Shown piece by piece: positions 24,000 to 37,177 of a DNA stretch of 64,000 nt. The translations under genes were made by a program, and so were the position numbers. Position 1 is the stretch's first letter; the number at the start of each line of letters is the position of its first letter. Where the stretch lies: NCBI RefSeq assembly GCF_000208745.1, contig NC_030853.1, positions 21,906,066 through 21,970,065 of the forward strand. Reading direction: 5' to 3'. The notes under the pieces were generated by a model, which did no database searches, was not told the origin of the DNA, and was given only the letters and a program-made list of their open reading frames with translations. This DNA is from Theobroma cacao. Lineage: Eukaryota; Streptophyta; Magnoliopsida; Malvales; Malvaceae.

Positions 24000-25838
24000 A
24001 AACTTAGGAAAATTAAAGTGAAAATCAAAGACTAGCAGAAGAGATGCGTAGGTAACACACAGCTTCAAATTCAGAATCTTGAAGACAAGCTTCAAAATTT
24101 ATAGAAGCAAACACATGAAGAAACACTGGACCAAAAGTTGAAAGAAGAGATAGCTAAAAGAGATCAAAACTTTGGGTGTTGTATCGAAAAAAAGAGAGGG
24201 AATGGTTACAAAAATCAAGGGTGAAATGGGTGTGCGATGGTGATTGGAACACGAAGTTCTTTCACGCTATGGCCTCGTCAAGAAAAAAGATTAGCCATAT
24301 CCAAAGAATTTAGGTGGGAGGCGAAGTAAGAGAGGATCCTAGCAGTATTAAAGAAGTGGGAGCTAACCATTTTGAAAGCTTGTACCCTGAGAACTTGGTG
24401 ATTGAGTTAGAGGATATGGACTGGTAGTTTAATTGGCTTAAATCAAAATCAGTTCAAATGTTAAAGGTTTCTTTTGGAGAAGATGAGGTTTGGGAGACCA
24501 TTCAAGGTTGTGATGGAAACAAAGCACCAAGTCGCAATGGTTTTAATTTAAACTTCTTCAAAGTGCATTGGAGAGTGGTGAAAGCGGATGTCATGAAATT
24601 CATGGAAGAATTCCACAAAAGTGGAAACTAGGGAGTGGCATCAATGCTTCTTTCATCGTACTGATTCCAAAGGTCCAGAACCCTTCAAAATTGGGGGAAT
24701 ATTAGCCCATAAGTTTGGTGGGCAGCTTGTACAAAATCGTGTCCAAGACTTTAGCCAACAGGTTATGAAAGATAATCGAGGAGGTCATTGAAAAAAATCA
24801 ATTTACTTTTGTAAGTGGAAGACAAATAATGGATTGTGCGTTGATAGCCAATGAAGTGGTTGACTAGTTTAAAAAAGAAAAGACCGGCGGGTTGATTCTT
24901 TAGGTGGATTTCGAAAAAGCATTTGACAGCGCTTGCTGAAATTTTTTAGATCTCATAATGCGTAAAATGGGGTTTGGGGAAAAATGGAGAAGTTGGATAA
25001 AGGAGTGCACAAATACGGCCATGGTTTACGCTTTAGTTAATGGCGCTCCAACAAGACAATTTACAATGGAAAGGGGGCTAAGGCAAGGGTTCCCTCTCTA
25101 ACCCTTTTTATTCAATATGGTGGCTGAAGCTTTGAGCTGCATGATGGTGAAAGCAGAAGAGCTTAAATTGTGCAAAATAGTGGAGATAGGAAATAATGGC
25201 TTCTTGATTTCGCATCTTCAATATGCAGACGTCACGATTCTTTTTTGTGAGCCCTCTCTCAACAACATTATTGCTCTTAAAAGAATTCTCAAGTGCTTCC
25301 AAGGGGTGTCGGGATTAAAGATTAACTTCCAAAAGAGTTATCTCATTGGTATCGGAATGGATCCAGAGACTATTAAGAGATGGGCTAAACAAATTGATTG
25401 TCAGGTTGGGGGGATTCCAACCATGTACTTGGGCTGCCCCTGGAAGTCAATCGCAATTCGATAAAATTATGGAAACTAGTCATAGATAGAGTGGGAGCAA
25501 AGTTGGCAGGATGGAAAGCGAAAACACTTTCAACAAAAGGTAAAGTTACAGTGTTGAGGTCAGTATTGGCCAGTTTACCCATTTTTATATGTCCTTGTTT
25601 CCCATCCCAATTAAAGTGAAAGATGAACTTGAAAAATTACAAAGAAAATTTCTTTGGGGAGGATCTGATCAGAAAAAAAGGGATATATTATGTGAAGTGG
25701 GAAAAAGTATGTAATTACAAGGAGTACGGAGGGATAGGGTTGATTGATCTGGAGGTTAAGAATAAAGCACTCCTTAATAAGTGGATTTGGAGGTATGGGA
25801 AGAAAAGAAACAATTTATGGAGAGAAGTGCTGGTATAG
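24000..25838 (+). pseudogene. LINE ORF2 reverse transcriptase remnant
   Basis: Scattered over several frames with many stops: WVCDGDWNTKFFHAMASSRK just before the RT domain, then GNKAPSRNGFNLNFFK, SFIVLIPKV, SLYKIVSKTLANRL, VDFEKAFDSA, RGLRQGFPL and LQYADVTILF. The last is the catalytic YADD box, here YADV because the second Asp codon at 25231-25233 is GTC. PTMYLGCPW follows. Residues upstream (QLQIQNLEDKLQNL near 24060) correspond to the linker that normally follows the endonuclease domain. No functional product is possible. Confidence 0.85.
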
Positions 25839-26233
25839 AAAAATGGTGGTGATCTGAGTGAGCTTTTTCCAAACTTGAGTGTAAATAGGAGAGTTTCAAC
25901 ATTGTGGAAAAAAATTATCAGCCCATTCTCCCCTTCTAACCACTATTTTTTTGTAAGTTCAGGCTAACTTTGGTTTCGTGGTGGGAAATGGTAAAAACTT
26001 AAGGTTTTGGCAAGACAAATGGTTTGAAAGAACGACTGTTGCATCCACTTTTTCGAGAATTTTCACATTGGTAGTGAATAAGAGTTAGAAAATCGTGAAT
26101 TTCGACAAGTGGGAAGAGAAAAGGTGGATATGGAACATTCAACTGCGTAGACAGCTTTTCGATTGGAAGATAGAGTAATGACGGCATTTTGAAGATAAAA
26201 TTACAGACTTCACTCTAAGTACGGAGTTTAACG

Positions 26234-27173
26234 ATGAGCTTGTGTGGAAAAAAAGAAGCAAGTGGGACTTACACTTCAAAATACTTCTGCAGGTATGTTC
26301 TTAGCTCCAACGTGAGTGTAGACAAGATTTGGAGTCAAGTGTGGGCTAACTTGGTACCATTTAGAATTGAAGTGTTTGTGTGGCAACTGTTGCAAGGCAA
26401 AATTGGGGTCAAGGATGAATTGGTTAAGAGAGGATTGAACTTGAACAACATGCTGCAATGCGTATTATGTAATGTTGAAAAAGAAACTTGTGATCACTTT
26501 TTTGCTACGTGTAGAGAATCATGGAAGATATGGGCAGGATGGTGCAGATCATGGGGTATGGTGTGGGTTTCTCCAGGGAGCATTAAGGAGTTATTGGTGG
26601 TATGGAATGAATGGCAGGTTGGGGGTTTGGACATTAGGATATGGAAAATGGGTTTTTTTGCAGTGGTTTGGTCAATTTGGAAAAATGAGAAATGAAATTG
26701 TTTTCCAAGGTAGAGAATGGAACATGGAGTAAGTCTTAGAGCTTGCAAGGATTAGAGTGGCTATTTGGGCCAATGCTAAATGGCCAAAGATCTAGTCGTC
26801 AGTTCTAGATGTGCACCGTCAACCTCCAGTTCAAAGTTAGCTGACCAAGAAAAGCCAAGAAAGAAAAGGAACAAAATGGGAAAAGCCAGGCCAAGGATAA
26901 ATGAAGTTCAATGTTGATAGTACCGCTAGAAGATGTTCGAGGCCTGTTGGAATTGGTGAGATCTTGAGGGACTATTGTGGGGAGGTTAAAATTATCTTCT
27001 CTAAAGCTCTAGGAGAAGCTGACTCTAACTTAGTAGAGATGATGGCAGTGAAGGAAGTACTTCTAATCTTTTCTGTTTCAAGATGGAATGAGAATCACAA
27101 ACTCCTTATTGAGAGTGATTTAAGCAATGCCGTGAAGTGGACTAAGCATCCAATTCAGCACCATGGCGAATGA
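26234..27173 (+). pseudogene. LINE ORF2 C terminus: zf-RVT and plant-type RNase H remnant
   Basis: 26234-26695 has VWQLLQGKIGVKDELVKRG followed by CVLCNVEKETCDHFFATC, the zinc-binding reverse transcriptase (zf-RVT) domain of plant LINEs. 26901-27173 has KFNVDSTARR, GIGEILRDYCGEV and LLIESDLSNAVKW, the plant RVT_3 RNase H fold with its acidic residues partly kept (first Asp, an Glu in LVEMM, ESD). Stops separate the blocks. RNase H would remove the RNA template strand during second-strand synthesis. Confidence 0.8.
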
Positions 27174-28172
27174 GACAACTGATTCTGTAAATGGAGAGAT
27201 TGAAAGTCGAGGTTAAGGGTTGAGAGATTAGACATGTTAGAAAAGAGGCTAACCAGAGAGCTAACACCTTAGCGAAGGAAGGTATGCAACTTCAATATGA
27301 GATTTTGAGAATTTTCATGTAAGCTTTCCCTTTTCTTCTATGGTCAAAGGTGATTGGTGTTAAGATGGAATTTGGCTGACGATAGATGGTTGGATGAAAG
27401 AGTTAGTGGTGGAACCTATTTTCACAAAATGGATGAAGTAGGGTGATTTTTTGTGCGCTATGATTCTTTGCTCTCATGGAATTCATAGTTCCCTTGGGGT
27501 GTCCTCTACCCCCTTGGGGTTCTTGTAGGTCCAGTATCTTCTAGCTTGATTACTGGATTGCCCTCAAGTGTTTTTGTTCGGTTGTTGGGGGGATCTTTGC
27601 TCCTCTGTTTTTTCTGGGTTCTTCTCCTGCATTTATATTTTTGTTTGTTCACAGGATTGAGGCCTCTTGGGAGGATTTATCTTGTCCTGGGGTTCTGATG
27701 TTTGTCTTATCCTTAGGATGCTGTGATGATGGATGTTATTATTCTGTTCAGCTGGAAGAGGTCGATTAGCTTAAGAGTGCTATGCAGATTAAAGATGCAA
27801 GGAGTGATGATGCTAGTCCGATTGCTGACTGAGTTCCAAGCGATCCCGTTTTTGATTAACGCTTTTGATGGACAGCTCTGATTGTGGAGGCAAATGGAGT
27901 TGGGTTGCAGTGTGATGACATTATGGTGGTCCCTAGATCTTTTTGGTTTCAACAGGGATCTTTTTGACTAACTCATGACGGTGGCCTCATCCACTTGGCA
28001 ACCTGATTTTTGTATTTCATGTTTTCATGATGGTTCTTGTGGCCTTAACTTTGACAAGAAGCTTAGGGTCCTGTATGTCTTGGCTTCTTCTACCACACAT
28101 GGGTAGACTTTTGTAAACTCTCTGTGAGTAATGAAATTAGTTTAATTGCCTTTAAAAAAAAATTTACAGATT

Positions 28173-31066
28173 TCACTTATATAACTTCAATCCATCAACT
28201 TTGGAGTTTTGTGAATGTAAATAAATAAACCTAAAAACAACATTGATGTCATCTCTACTATTTGGTTTGTAAATCAATAACAATATAATGAGAAATAAAT
28301 AGAGAGATGGTGATAGTGGTAAAATTAGAGAGAGCTAGATGGGGGGAGAGAGAAATCGATAGTACAACCGAGGATGTTGGAGAGAAAAATGAGAAAGAGA
28401 AATTGTGATAAATAATCTAATTTATTTTAAATGACTTCCAACATATTTTTGTCAAGTCATGATAAAAATTAGATAAAAATCATTAATTTTATGTAAGTGT
28501 TATTTTTAAAATTGTATTATGAAGTTGACCATTTTTCATAATTTTTTAAAATTTAAAACCCAACCACAACGTGACAAATAAGAGAAAACGAAGGAAGTGA
28601 AAAAAAAAAAAAAATCAGGCACCATAGCGGCAATGGTTGACGCTTTAGAATCATTTTCTCCAAACAAATTTAAAAAATCTGGTGACACCAAGGATTATTG
28701 AAGAGTAGGAGAATGGGTTAAACACTTGCATGAAGAAGCCATTGTTTTGCTACGTGAATTGTTGAAAGTTTGAGTTGTCGTTATAAGAATTTGATTGAAA
28801 TATCGTTTTCATTGCATCTTTAGGAAAGGGGGGAAGAATTAAATAAAGCCATTATCTCTGCCTATTATATTTGTTTTACTTTTGGACTATCAGAATATTA
28901 CTTTGGCTGGCATTAAAAATCTCAACATGTACGTCAAGTGTGTAATTTCGGCCAAACCCAACCCTCTGGGATTTTATTCCAAGCCACTAAAAGTTGTAAC
29001 ATATCTTCCTTGTCATAAATGGCCTACGAAATCATGAACAGAATTGCCCTCTTCCCTCATGTTGGCCTGACAAAATCTTCTTCCTTTTCCATTCTTTCAA
29101 TTCCATTTCCAAGTTATTTCATAATGGCACTCTAGCAATATTAACTCTAATTTTAAGGGATTTTTATTTTCTGAGCGGTGTGTTTTTTTATTGAATTCTG
29201 AGTGCTATTAAAAAGAATTTCCTTAACAATTACAATCATCAAAATTTAAATTCAATTATTATTATTATTAGTACATCTAGTAAAATAAATCATTAAACAA
29301 ATTTACATAAAATTAAATTTTATTGGCAAATCTTCTTCCATTTTTATCAATGGTATACTGTGACGATCATTCTTCTAAGTAGTCCGTACTTTGTTAGGTT
29401 AACTTAGTAACTAATCCGGCAGCTGTTCAAGGTACTCAGTATATCAATTTTCGAGATTCCGCAAAACTAGGATGCTTGCTTGCGTGGTCAAAAGAAATGC
29501 TTGTGTTAATCAAGACTAATAAATAAAATATATATGGATCTCCTAGTCCGAAAAATTCTAACTTACTTGTACATTGAATTGTACGTTGGTGGCATACGAA
29601 ATCTTCGAAGAAACCAAGACAAAGATACGATCATCCAAATCTTAAGAGTGAAAAACGAAACTTGGATTAACCCAGACTTAATTATTGCAAAATAGGAAGT
29701 CAACAAATTAGAAACCTCCCCCTAGTGATGAAGAACAACAACCTAACAAAAATCTTGGTTGTCTACCATAAATAAGGCAGTGACCATGTTCCTCACGGGA
29801 TTATCACGTGCCGACCGGTCCTCTTTGTACAATAAATGTTTGTAATTTTCTATTACAAAATTTTACAGGAGCAAGCAACAACTTGAGACAAAACCATGGT
29901 CCCATTGTTTGGTAATGGAGTCATTTGAGATAATTTAATTTCGCACTGTCTCCTTTTATGGGAAAGTTTCTCTTTCAGCATGGGGGCGTTTGGTGGATGA
30001 TTGGCTTCAAATTCGACCCTACCACACCCAGATTTAAAAACGTCACCATCGACATGGAGGCTTGGCCCACGACCAGATAAGGCTAAGATTTTTTTCTCCT
30101 AGGTTAGCACCACCCTGCTTCATTTCCAACTACTATTTTGTCTGTTTAATTATTGTTTTCAATTTTCATGGGTCACATCATTGAGAGGATGAACAGAGCT
30201 TCCTCTCCCGACTTTATTTCTTTTTTCATTTTTGTTTAGCAAACATCAAAGATTTCGAATGTTTCACGATATCATGTGTCTCAATATAGAAATCTATATT
30301 CCAGCTATATGTTACTCAATTAATACACTCTCTTCTTCTGTTATTATTTAAGAAAAAAGGATTAAGATTTAGGGATTTGAAGTTTGAATCATCCATCGTT
30401 AATTCATCTTCAAATTTTTTATTTTCATAAATCGGAAGTTGATTAATTAGTAGGAATAAAGGATGCCAACGTGTATCATTAAAATAATACTAGGTCATAA
30501 TGAATAGGTAGCTGAGCTGTAAGCAACAATATTCATCTCAAGGGACCATGGGTTCCAGGAATTTAGCTACATGTTTGCTCAATTCTGACCAGGCTCAGAA
30601 TAGAGAGCAGCTCAAGGATTATAGATTAATCCCCTTAAGCGTGGGATGGGTAGGAGAGCTTGATTGGATCTGTGATGTGGGTGAAGCACGAGACAGGACA
30701 TGTGGGATTATGCTGTGTTTTCAGTTGATTAGATTCATAATCAATTCTAATGTGGTTGGGTTTGAAGAGGTCACTCAGATTCCATTGCAATGTTTTTGAG
30801 TTTTGAGCTCATTTCAATTATACAATATTACTCATTCTTGTAAACCTTACTGCACCTGCCTTGTCTCTTCATTTTTTAAGTAGTCTCAAGCACCAATGGA
30901 CCCCCTCCTCCTCCGAGTTTCAAGTGCTCTTTTAATAATGTTGCCTCATATTTTGATTCAAATATTAATAAAATTATATAATATTATTCTCGAAAAAATA
31001 TCTTAAAAATTTTACTTTATTTATCTGACTTCTTTTAAAAGGAAATACGACTGTTTGTGTATATAC

Positions 31067-31114
<48 letters not shown>

Positions 31115-31588
31115 TTTCCTTCACAATCACAGCTAAGGATGATATATGGTTGAGTGAAATACAGTGAGCGGCAGGACTGAGCAGAAGAATTTTGATAATT
31201 TTCAGAGACTTAGAATAAGAGCAAAAGAGAAGGTTTGGTAAAACAATAATGGCATGATGCGTTAGGCAATGTGCAGTCAACCGACATGACAAAGAAACAT
31301 CAGAGCTCTTTCCTTCAAAAAGAAAACAAAAAAAATTCATGAAAACATGGTATAGCAGTAACAGCTGCATGCCCCTCAAATATCCAAGATAAATTTCTTC
31401 CTTCAGCTTTCGCCTTTCCTTCAAATTTTCCATCAATGGCCGACCATTTATCTTGGATTGGTGATTCCCACATTAAATATTTTTTCTGCATATCATGACG
31501 TGTCACATTCATAGGTAGACAAGGAAATTGGAAATTTGCTTTTTTTTTTTTTTCTCTTGTGAAGGAATCTGGACCGCACCCCTCTCTC
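28173..31588. other. Intergenic, no gene seen
   Basis: Mixed AT-rich sequence upstream of the DVL gene. A frame at 30548-30799 and several on the minus strand at 31107-31675 have no recognisable domain; the latter overlap the DVL promoter. Includes a (TA)n tract at about 31064-31107. Confidence 0.5.
31064..31107. repeat. (TA)n microsatellite
   Basis: TA run interrupted by a single ATGTATATA. Confidence 0.9.
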
Positions 31589-31594
31589 TATAAG
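31589..31594 (+). promoter_or_regulatory. TATA box of the DVL/RTFL gene
   Basis: TATAAG inside CTCTCTCTATAAGAAGCC, 142 bp upstream of the DVL start codon. This predicts a leader of about 110 nt with a CT-rich segment at 31600-31680. Confidence 0.55.
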
Positions 31595-31730
31595 AAGCCT
31601 GCCCTTTCCCCTCATTTCAAGCAATTTTACTACAAGTATCTGAGCTTTCCTCTCACTTCTGTCCATCTCTTCCACTCCAGAAAGGCAAAGAGAAATTAAA
31701 CGCAGAAGAAAATTTTAGAATAAATTTAAC

Positions 31731-31877
31731 ATGAAGATGAGCATTAGTGCAGTAGCCATGAGAGCATCCAAGAAGAAGATCTCATGCAGAAGGCTTGGAG
31801 GATACATCAGGGAGCAGAAGGGGAGGCTGTACATTATCAGAAGATGTGTGGTTATGCTCCTTTGCTGGCATGACTAA
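31731..31877 (+). CDS. DVL/RTFL (DEVIL / ROTUNDIFOLIA FOUR-like) small peptide
   Basis: A 48-residue plant peptide; family members limit cell proliferation along the long axis of organs and sit at the plasma membrane; overexpression in Arabidopsis gives short, rounded leaves and horned fruit. The frame runs ATG 31731 to TAA 31877. Residues 19-48 carry the conserved RTF domain, with [20 protein letters not shown] followed by VVMLLCWHD, close to identical to the family consensus. The N terminus is short and basic (ASKKKIS). A TATA box lies 142 bp upstream. It is intronless, as is typical. Which DVL/RTFL member it is cannot be told from 48 residues. Confidence 0.95.
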   Translation: MKMSISAVAMRASKKKISCRRLGGYIREQKGRLYIIRRCVVMLLCWHD

Positions 31878-34800
31878 GATCATTTTCCAGCAGAAGCTAA
31901 GTAAACAATTAAGGCATGGTGATCAAGGCTGTTGAGTCTTGGCGTAACACTTTTGATCGTTGCTGCAAACTAGGAAGTGAAGGATTCATCAATTTCAGCC
32001 TGTGAAGATTGCAGATAATTTAAGCTCTCTTTTTCTTCTCTTCTTCTCAAATTGTAAATAACAAACGAGATGATATCTTAGGACTTAGGTACAGTTGCTT
32101 TTAGTTTTTGGTTTTGTGCATGCACTATGCTACTGATAATCATCAAGCTTGTTATGCAGGCACAAAAAAAATTCCTCATAATTAAACATTTTGATTTCCA
32201 AGTTAGTTACTAGTATAATTAAACTCGTGTTACATTTACTTTCCATTTTCTCTTTCAATATTTGCTGATGTTATTTAAATTTACAGCGGGTTTTGCAAGG
32301 ATTGTCATGATTGATTATCTCTTGCTGCAGTATTTTCTTCACTAAACCCAAATAAATAAAGAGTAAGAAAAAAGCTTCAGCAGCGTATGGCAATGGCTGA
32401 ACTCCCAGCTGTTTGGGTTTTTCCTTCAGTATTTTCAGTATGTAATGCATGGATAAGTAAAGAGTTAAAAGTAAGTGGAATTATTTAGTACCAAGAAAAG
32501 GAAAAGGATGGTGCAATTTGGAGATAATGGTGTAGTTATGTAGGGATCCCTTAGTTGCAGTCTTGTCAAGTCACATAGGCATGGCTACTGAAATGCAATT
32601 TTCAAAGTATTGCTCATCACATGTCAGTTGTACCTGATGATTTGACACTTTTAATTTCTTTGCCATTTGGTGCTGTGAAAAATCAAAATTTTAATTTGGA
32701 GTAATAATTAACAGGATGATGTGAATATTAACAAGGGAAATTATTAAGGAGGAAAGGAGGCATGGTCCTCTAAAATTTGGATCATAAAAATCTCTTCTTC
32801 TTCTTCTTCTTCTTTTTTTAATATTAAATGAGGGATAAATAGCTTGTTCCGTACTTTAAGTTAAAAATTAAGATAATATGAAAAATTACGAAAGAAAAAT
32901 AAAATAAAATAAATATTATGTAATTTATTTCATACAATGAAATTATCATTATGATAATTTAAAAAAAAATAAAAAATAAGTGATAAAATGGTAAAGAATA
33001 TTTTTTATTAAAATTTAATAAATTTTTTGTGGTTTTTAAAATTTATTATTTTTTGATAGTATGTTATTATCAGATAATAATTTAATAGGCTTTCATTAAT
33101 ATATTAATGTTTCGTATTAAAATATTAATATGACTTATTTTATCTCTATTTTCATTTTTCAATTTTTCTCTTTTACTTTATTTTTCATTAAAATGATAAT
33201 AATTTATTATTAACTATTAATTTGATTTTTATTTTTATTTTTTTTATTTTTTTCTCTATTTTCATTTTTCCTTTTTATTAAAATATTAAAATGATATTTT
33301 ATTATATTTATCTTTTATCTATATCCATTTTTCCTTTTCTTCTTTCAATTTCATTTTTATTCAAATATTATTAATAAAATTTTAATAATTCATTATTAAA
33401 ATAATAATATATTGTTTTATTTTCTCTTGTAATTTCTTTTTTATTAAAATAATAATAATTTAATAATTTATTATTAAAATATCAATATGATATTTTTTTT
33501 ATATAAATGAAATATATTAACTTAAATCAAAACTACATCATTTTTGATCAAATAATACCAAACATATCTCCAAATAAAAGAGTAAGAATACTAGATGGGG
33601 ACCTATAAAAAACATATAAGCTTAAAGAGAGATTATCGTGGTGTGTTGCCATCCAATCTGCACACACAATAAGATTTGTAATTTCACATAATAAGCAAGA
33701 TTATTTTTGTTTATAACTATTTGAATTCTATTCTATGAAACTTGGAATAGTTAACCTCATGAGGAGTTGATATTAACTGCTATGGATTTTTAAATAATGA
33801 TATTTTTTATTTAAAAATAAAGCAAACATGAGAATCAATGTATATTCAATAATAAAGAGAGAATGAAATAGTTATTCTCCCGATCAAATATTCGATAAGT
33901 TTTTTACTTTTGCATTGATATTATATATATCACTTTGCAGCATGAGTACAAAGTCTATGCTTTATTAAGTCGAATTTCCTTTTCTGGGATGTGTCAAAGT
34001 TATCTTTCAGAAACACCTTTTCCCAATATTGGAAGCCAAGGAGAACATGAAAGCAAGAAACAAACCCTTCTCTAAAGGTAGAGAAATTTTAAGGTAGAGC
34101 CGTAATGTTCTCTTCATACAAAGTTATTATAATATCTTCTATTTAACAAATTAAGCACTAATATGTTGATTTAAAAATAAAAAGAGACAAAGATTATACA
34201 GCTACTAAGAATACATACTTTATTTATATCTGATAAAAAAGAAGAAGCAATATACAATAATCAAACCTATGGGTTTGGATATAGATTTTTAAGCTCAAGT
34301 CCAGGTAATTATTTTATTAACAAATAATATTTGAATCTGTTTCGAACTCGATTTATAAACACCTCTAATCTATAACCATAAGATCAAAGATATGAAATAC
34401 AATTGAGATAACAAATATACTTAAGCTAAAAATTTACATAAATGATTAATTTTATACTTTTTGATAAATATATAGTGAGAATCAATTATATTGAAGTAAT
34501 TTGTAACTTATAAAGTTTATTATATCATATTCAATAGCATAAACTATTAGATGAAAGATAATATTCAGCAGTACTTTTTCAAGATTATATAATGTTAAGT
34601 GATTTTAATGTCATATATTTTATTTTTTTGAATGATTGTTTAACCAAATCATATGACATTTTTGTAATGGTTTTTTTTGTTACTTTTATTGGATTATTTT
34701 CACATAATGTTTTTCCATTCAAAGTAAGACATTCAAACCTTTATTACATGCGAAATTAAGGCCATTTACTTTTTCTTTTTGGTTAGAAAAATATGAGGGC

Positions 34801-36652
34801 AGATGGGTTGATTAATCCTTCAAACTAAGACAAAATTTTATGTGGCACTCCTCAGAAAGATTGTGCATTAGAATTAATGTCGATAAAGGATCATAAATAA
34901 AATTCTTTACTGCTACGTCCAGAAATTAGTTGAAGAGTTGAGCATAAGGTCCCATATGGTTAGGTGTCTTTTCACCATTGTTGCCTTTGTGACCATTCGT
35001 AAGGAAACCATTAAATTAATGAATGAAGAGTGATGGGAAATTGCTCCTAGTTGAGGTTTGAAGTTAAGATAGATGGATGGGAGACCTGGGGAATCGTCAT
35101 TAGAGGAAGCATATATAGTGTGTTTTACCAAATGTGACAGATGCTGGGAGACCAGAGTGGGTCTCAGCTCTTTAGCTTAATGTTCCGTGGAAATCCTCCT
35201 CTTGTGCACGTGCAATGCGTGTGTCATTCCCCAGGGGTAGTCAGAATCTAACAGTGTTTCCCCATTGACAATTGTTTGGCTCTTTGGTCCCACTCAGAAG
35301 AAATAATGTTATCAATCAAGAATGCTTCAATTGCTGAATCTGTCTACAAATGATTCAAATCTTCTACCAAATTTAACTCTAAATCTTGATTTCTGAATAC
35401 GTAATCTGTATAAAAGAAAGAAAAAATAAAGCCAAGCTTTGGTGCATCTTCTATGGTCAGATTTGGGTAACTTGTGAGTAGAAGGACTAGGAAATAAGAC
35501 CAATCATTCAGATTACACCTTTACCAAAACCAGAGGCTGAAAGGGGAGGGTGTTGTCTATTGGTCAAAAAGGCCGCTTTATCATACCCACGTGCATATCC
35601 TAATCCTGAAGCCCCACCCACCACCAGATCTGTCTGATTCTTTTCCAATCAAAAGTAGGCCCAGATTTAAGAGGAGGGGTGCTAGGTGGGACCCGCCCCA
35701 CCGTGAGCTGTACCAGAATTATGTACACATGAATGCTGCTTCTTTCCCATTATGGTGACATGAAGACACAATTCTTTTGATGGATTTTGGAGCCATCTTG
35801 ACTTTGGGGGTTGGGTTTCTAAGCTTGGTTTGGGACAATGGAAGGGGACCATGTGGGGATCGGTGACTCAAAGATGGGGGGGCTGAGTAAGGGGACCCTT
35901 CCCTTTGCCTTCTTCATATTAACCCATCGCACCATCATCTATGTAATTGGTCAATTTTTGTAAAGGTTTTGCTGAATCAATGGGCATGGGAAGAAACACA
36001 TACTGGTTGAGATCCCAAAGTATGTTTTTTGCCCTTCCCTTTCCCTTCAAACGTCGAATCAGTGGTCGAATGACACGGGATGGGAAAGTGGAGGAATGAG
36101 ATTATGCATTGAGCATGAAAACAAGTTAGAATTTTATTTCAATTTTTAAATCAAAATGATTTTATTTTACATGGTAGCTGGATATAAGGTGTAACCATCT
36201 CACCATTAGAAGTGGTCGTGGTGTTTGGTCCAATCTAATTTAACTAAAATCTTAAAAATTTAAGATCAAGTCTCACTTGAATTGAATCGAACTTACAAGT
36301 TTAAGTGATAATCCTAACTATTGAACAGGACTAACTATAATAAATATTTCACATAAACTTCTATGTGATTAGGTGACTTAAGTTTTTTAAGAATATTGAT
36401 AACAGGATTGAGTTTTTATATATATATATATATATTTCTACTTCGTTTTTCTTCATTTAAAATTGCATGGAAACGACATGTTGACATTCAATTGGAGAGT
36501 ATCTCATTAGAAAAGAGTCCATGGAAAATACTTAATTACTTAACCAATGCAAGAATAATTGAGATATGCTCTTAAAATTCCAAGTCATTCTTGATAAAAT
36601 TTGGGATATATACTTTGCAATAGTTAATGAGTAATACAAGAGTAAGGAAAAA
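31878..36652. other. Intergenic, downstream of DVL to copia A; no gene seen
   Basis: The DVL 3' UTR comes first, then a (TTC)n tract near 32791-32815, a very AT-rich stretch at 32820-33500, and a less AT-rich part at 34900-36060 with several C-rich runs but no exon. A (TA)n tract lies near 36418-36433. Confidence 0.55.
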
Positions 36653-37177
36653 TGTCATAAAACTGAAAAAAGATAGCAGTAGCATAACGTGCATTGTTCT
36701 ACGGAGAAAACAGAGGAAACGAGAGAGGGACGTTCATGTAAAAAACAAAGTTCATTGATTCATCAATAAACATAGAGCATTTTGTAGACACTACCTATAT
36801 TACCTTTTGTCTTATCTCCCTTTAAGAATTAATTATCATTATCATAGTTTAATTTTATTCACTTATTATCTTCAGGTTAATTTGAGTTTAATTTAACTTC
36901 TATTTTTAATAGATTGACTTTCATTAATGTCATGGGCCAATGACCAATCCAAAATTGAAAAATTGAGCTTTTGGGTTGTTGGGTAGCTTCGAGCACATTG
37001 GTGGCCCAATATCAAAAACTAATCCAATAAGATTAATGCAATTCAGGATGGATCCAAAACAATTAAAACAGATTAAAACACTAATCAAAGATTAAAATTT
37101 CAAACAAAATCTGAAATACTTCAGAAACAAATGAAATAAATAAAACTTAAAAAAAAAGAGAAAAAGTTGTTCGACTA

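Larger units (their letters stand above)
22395..28172 (+). mobile_element. Decayed plant LINE (L1-like non-LTR retrotransposon) with TSD
   Basis: The element body is about 22407-28160, flanked by a 12-bp direct repeat AATTTACAGATT at 22395-22406 and 28161-28172, the right one directly after the poly-A (CCTTTAAAAAAAAA). Order of parts: ORF1 with an RNA-binding fold, a short linker, reverse transcriptase, zinc-binding zf-RVT, RNase H, then a long T/G-rich 3' UTR (about 27175-28150). The endonuclease expected between ORF1 and reverse transcriptase is missing. Multiple stops and frameshifts and a mutated YADD box show it is dead. ORF1 frame has no in-frame ATG at its beginning, so even the first product is probably lost. 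Confidence 0.85.
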
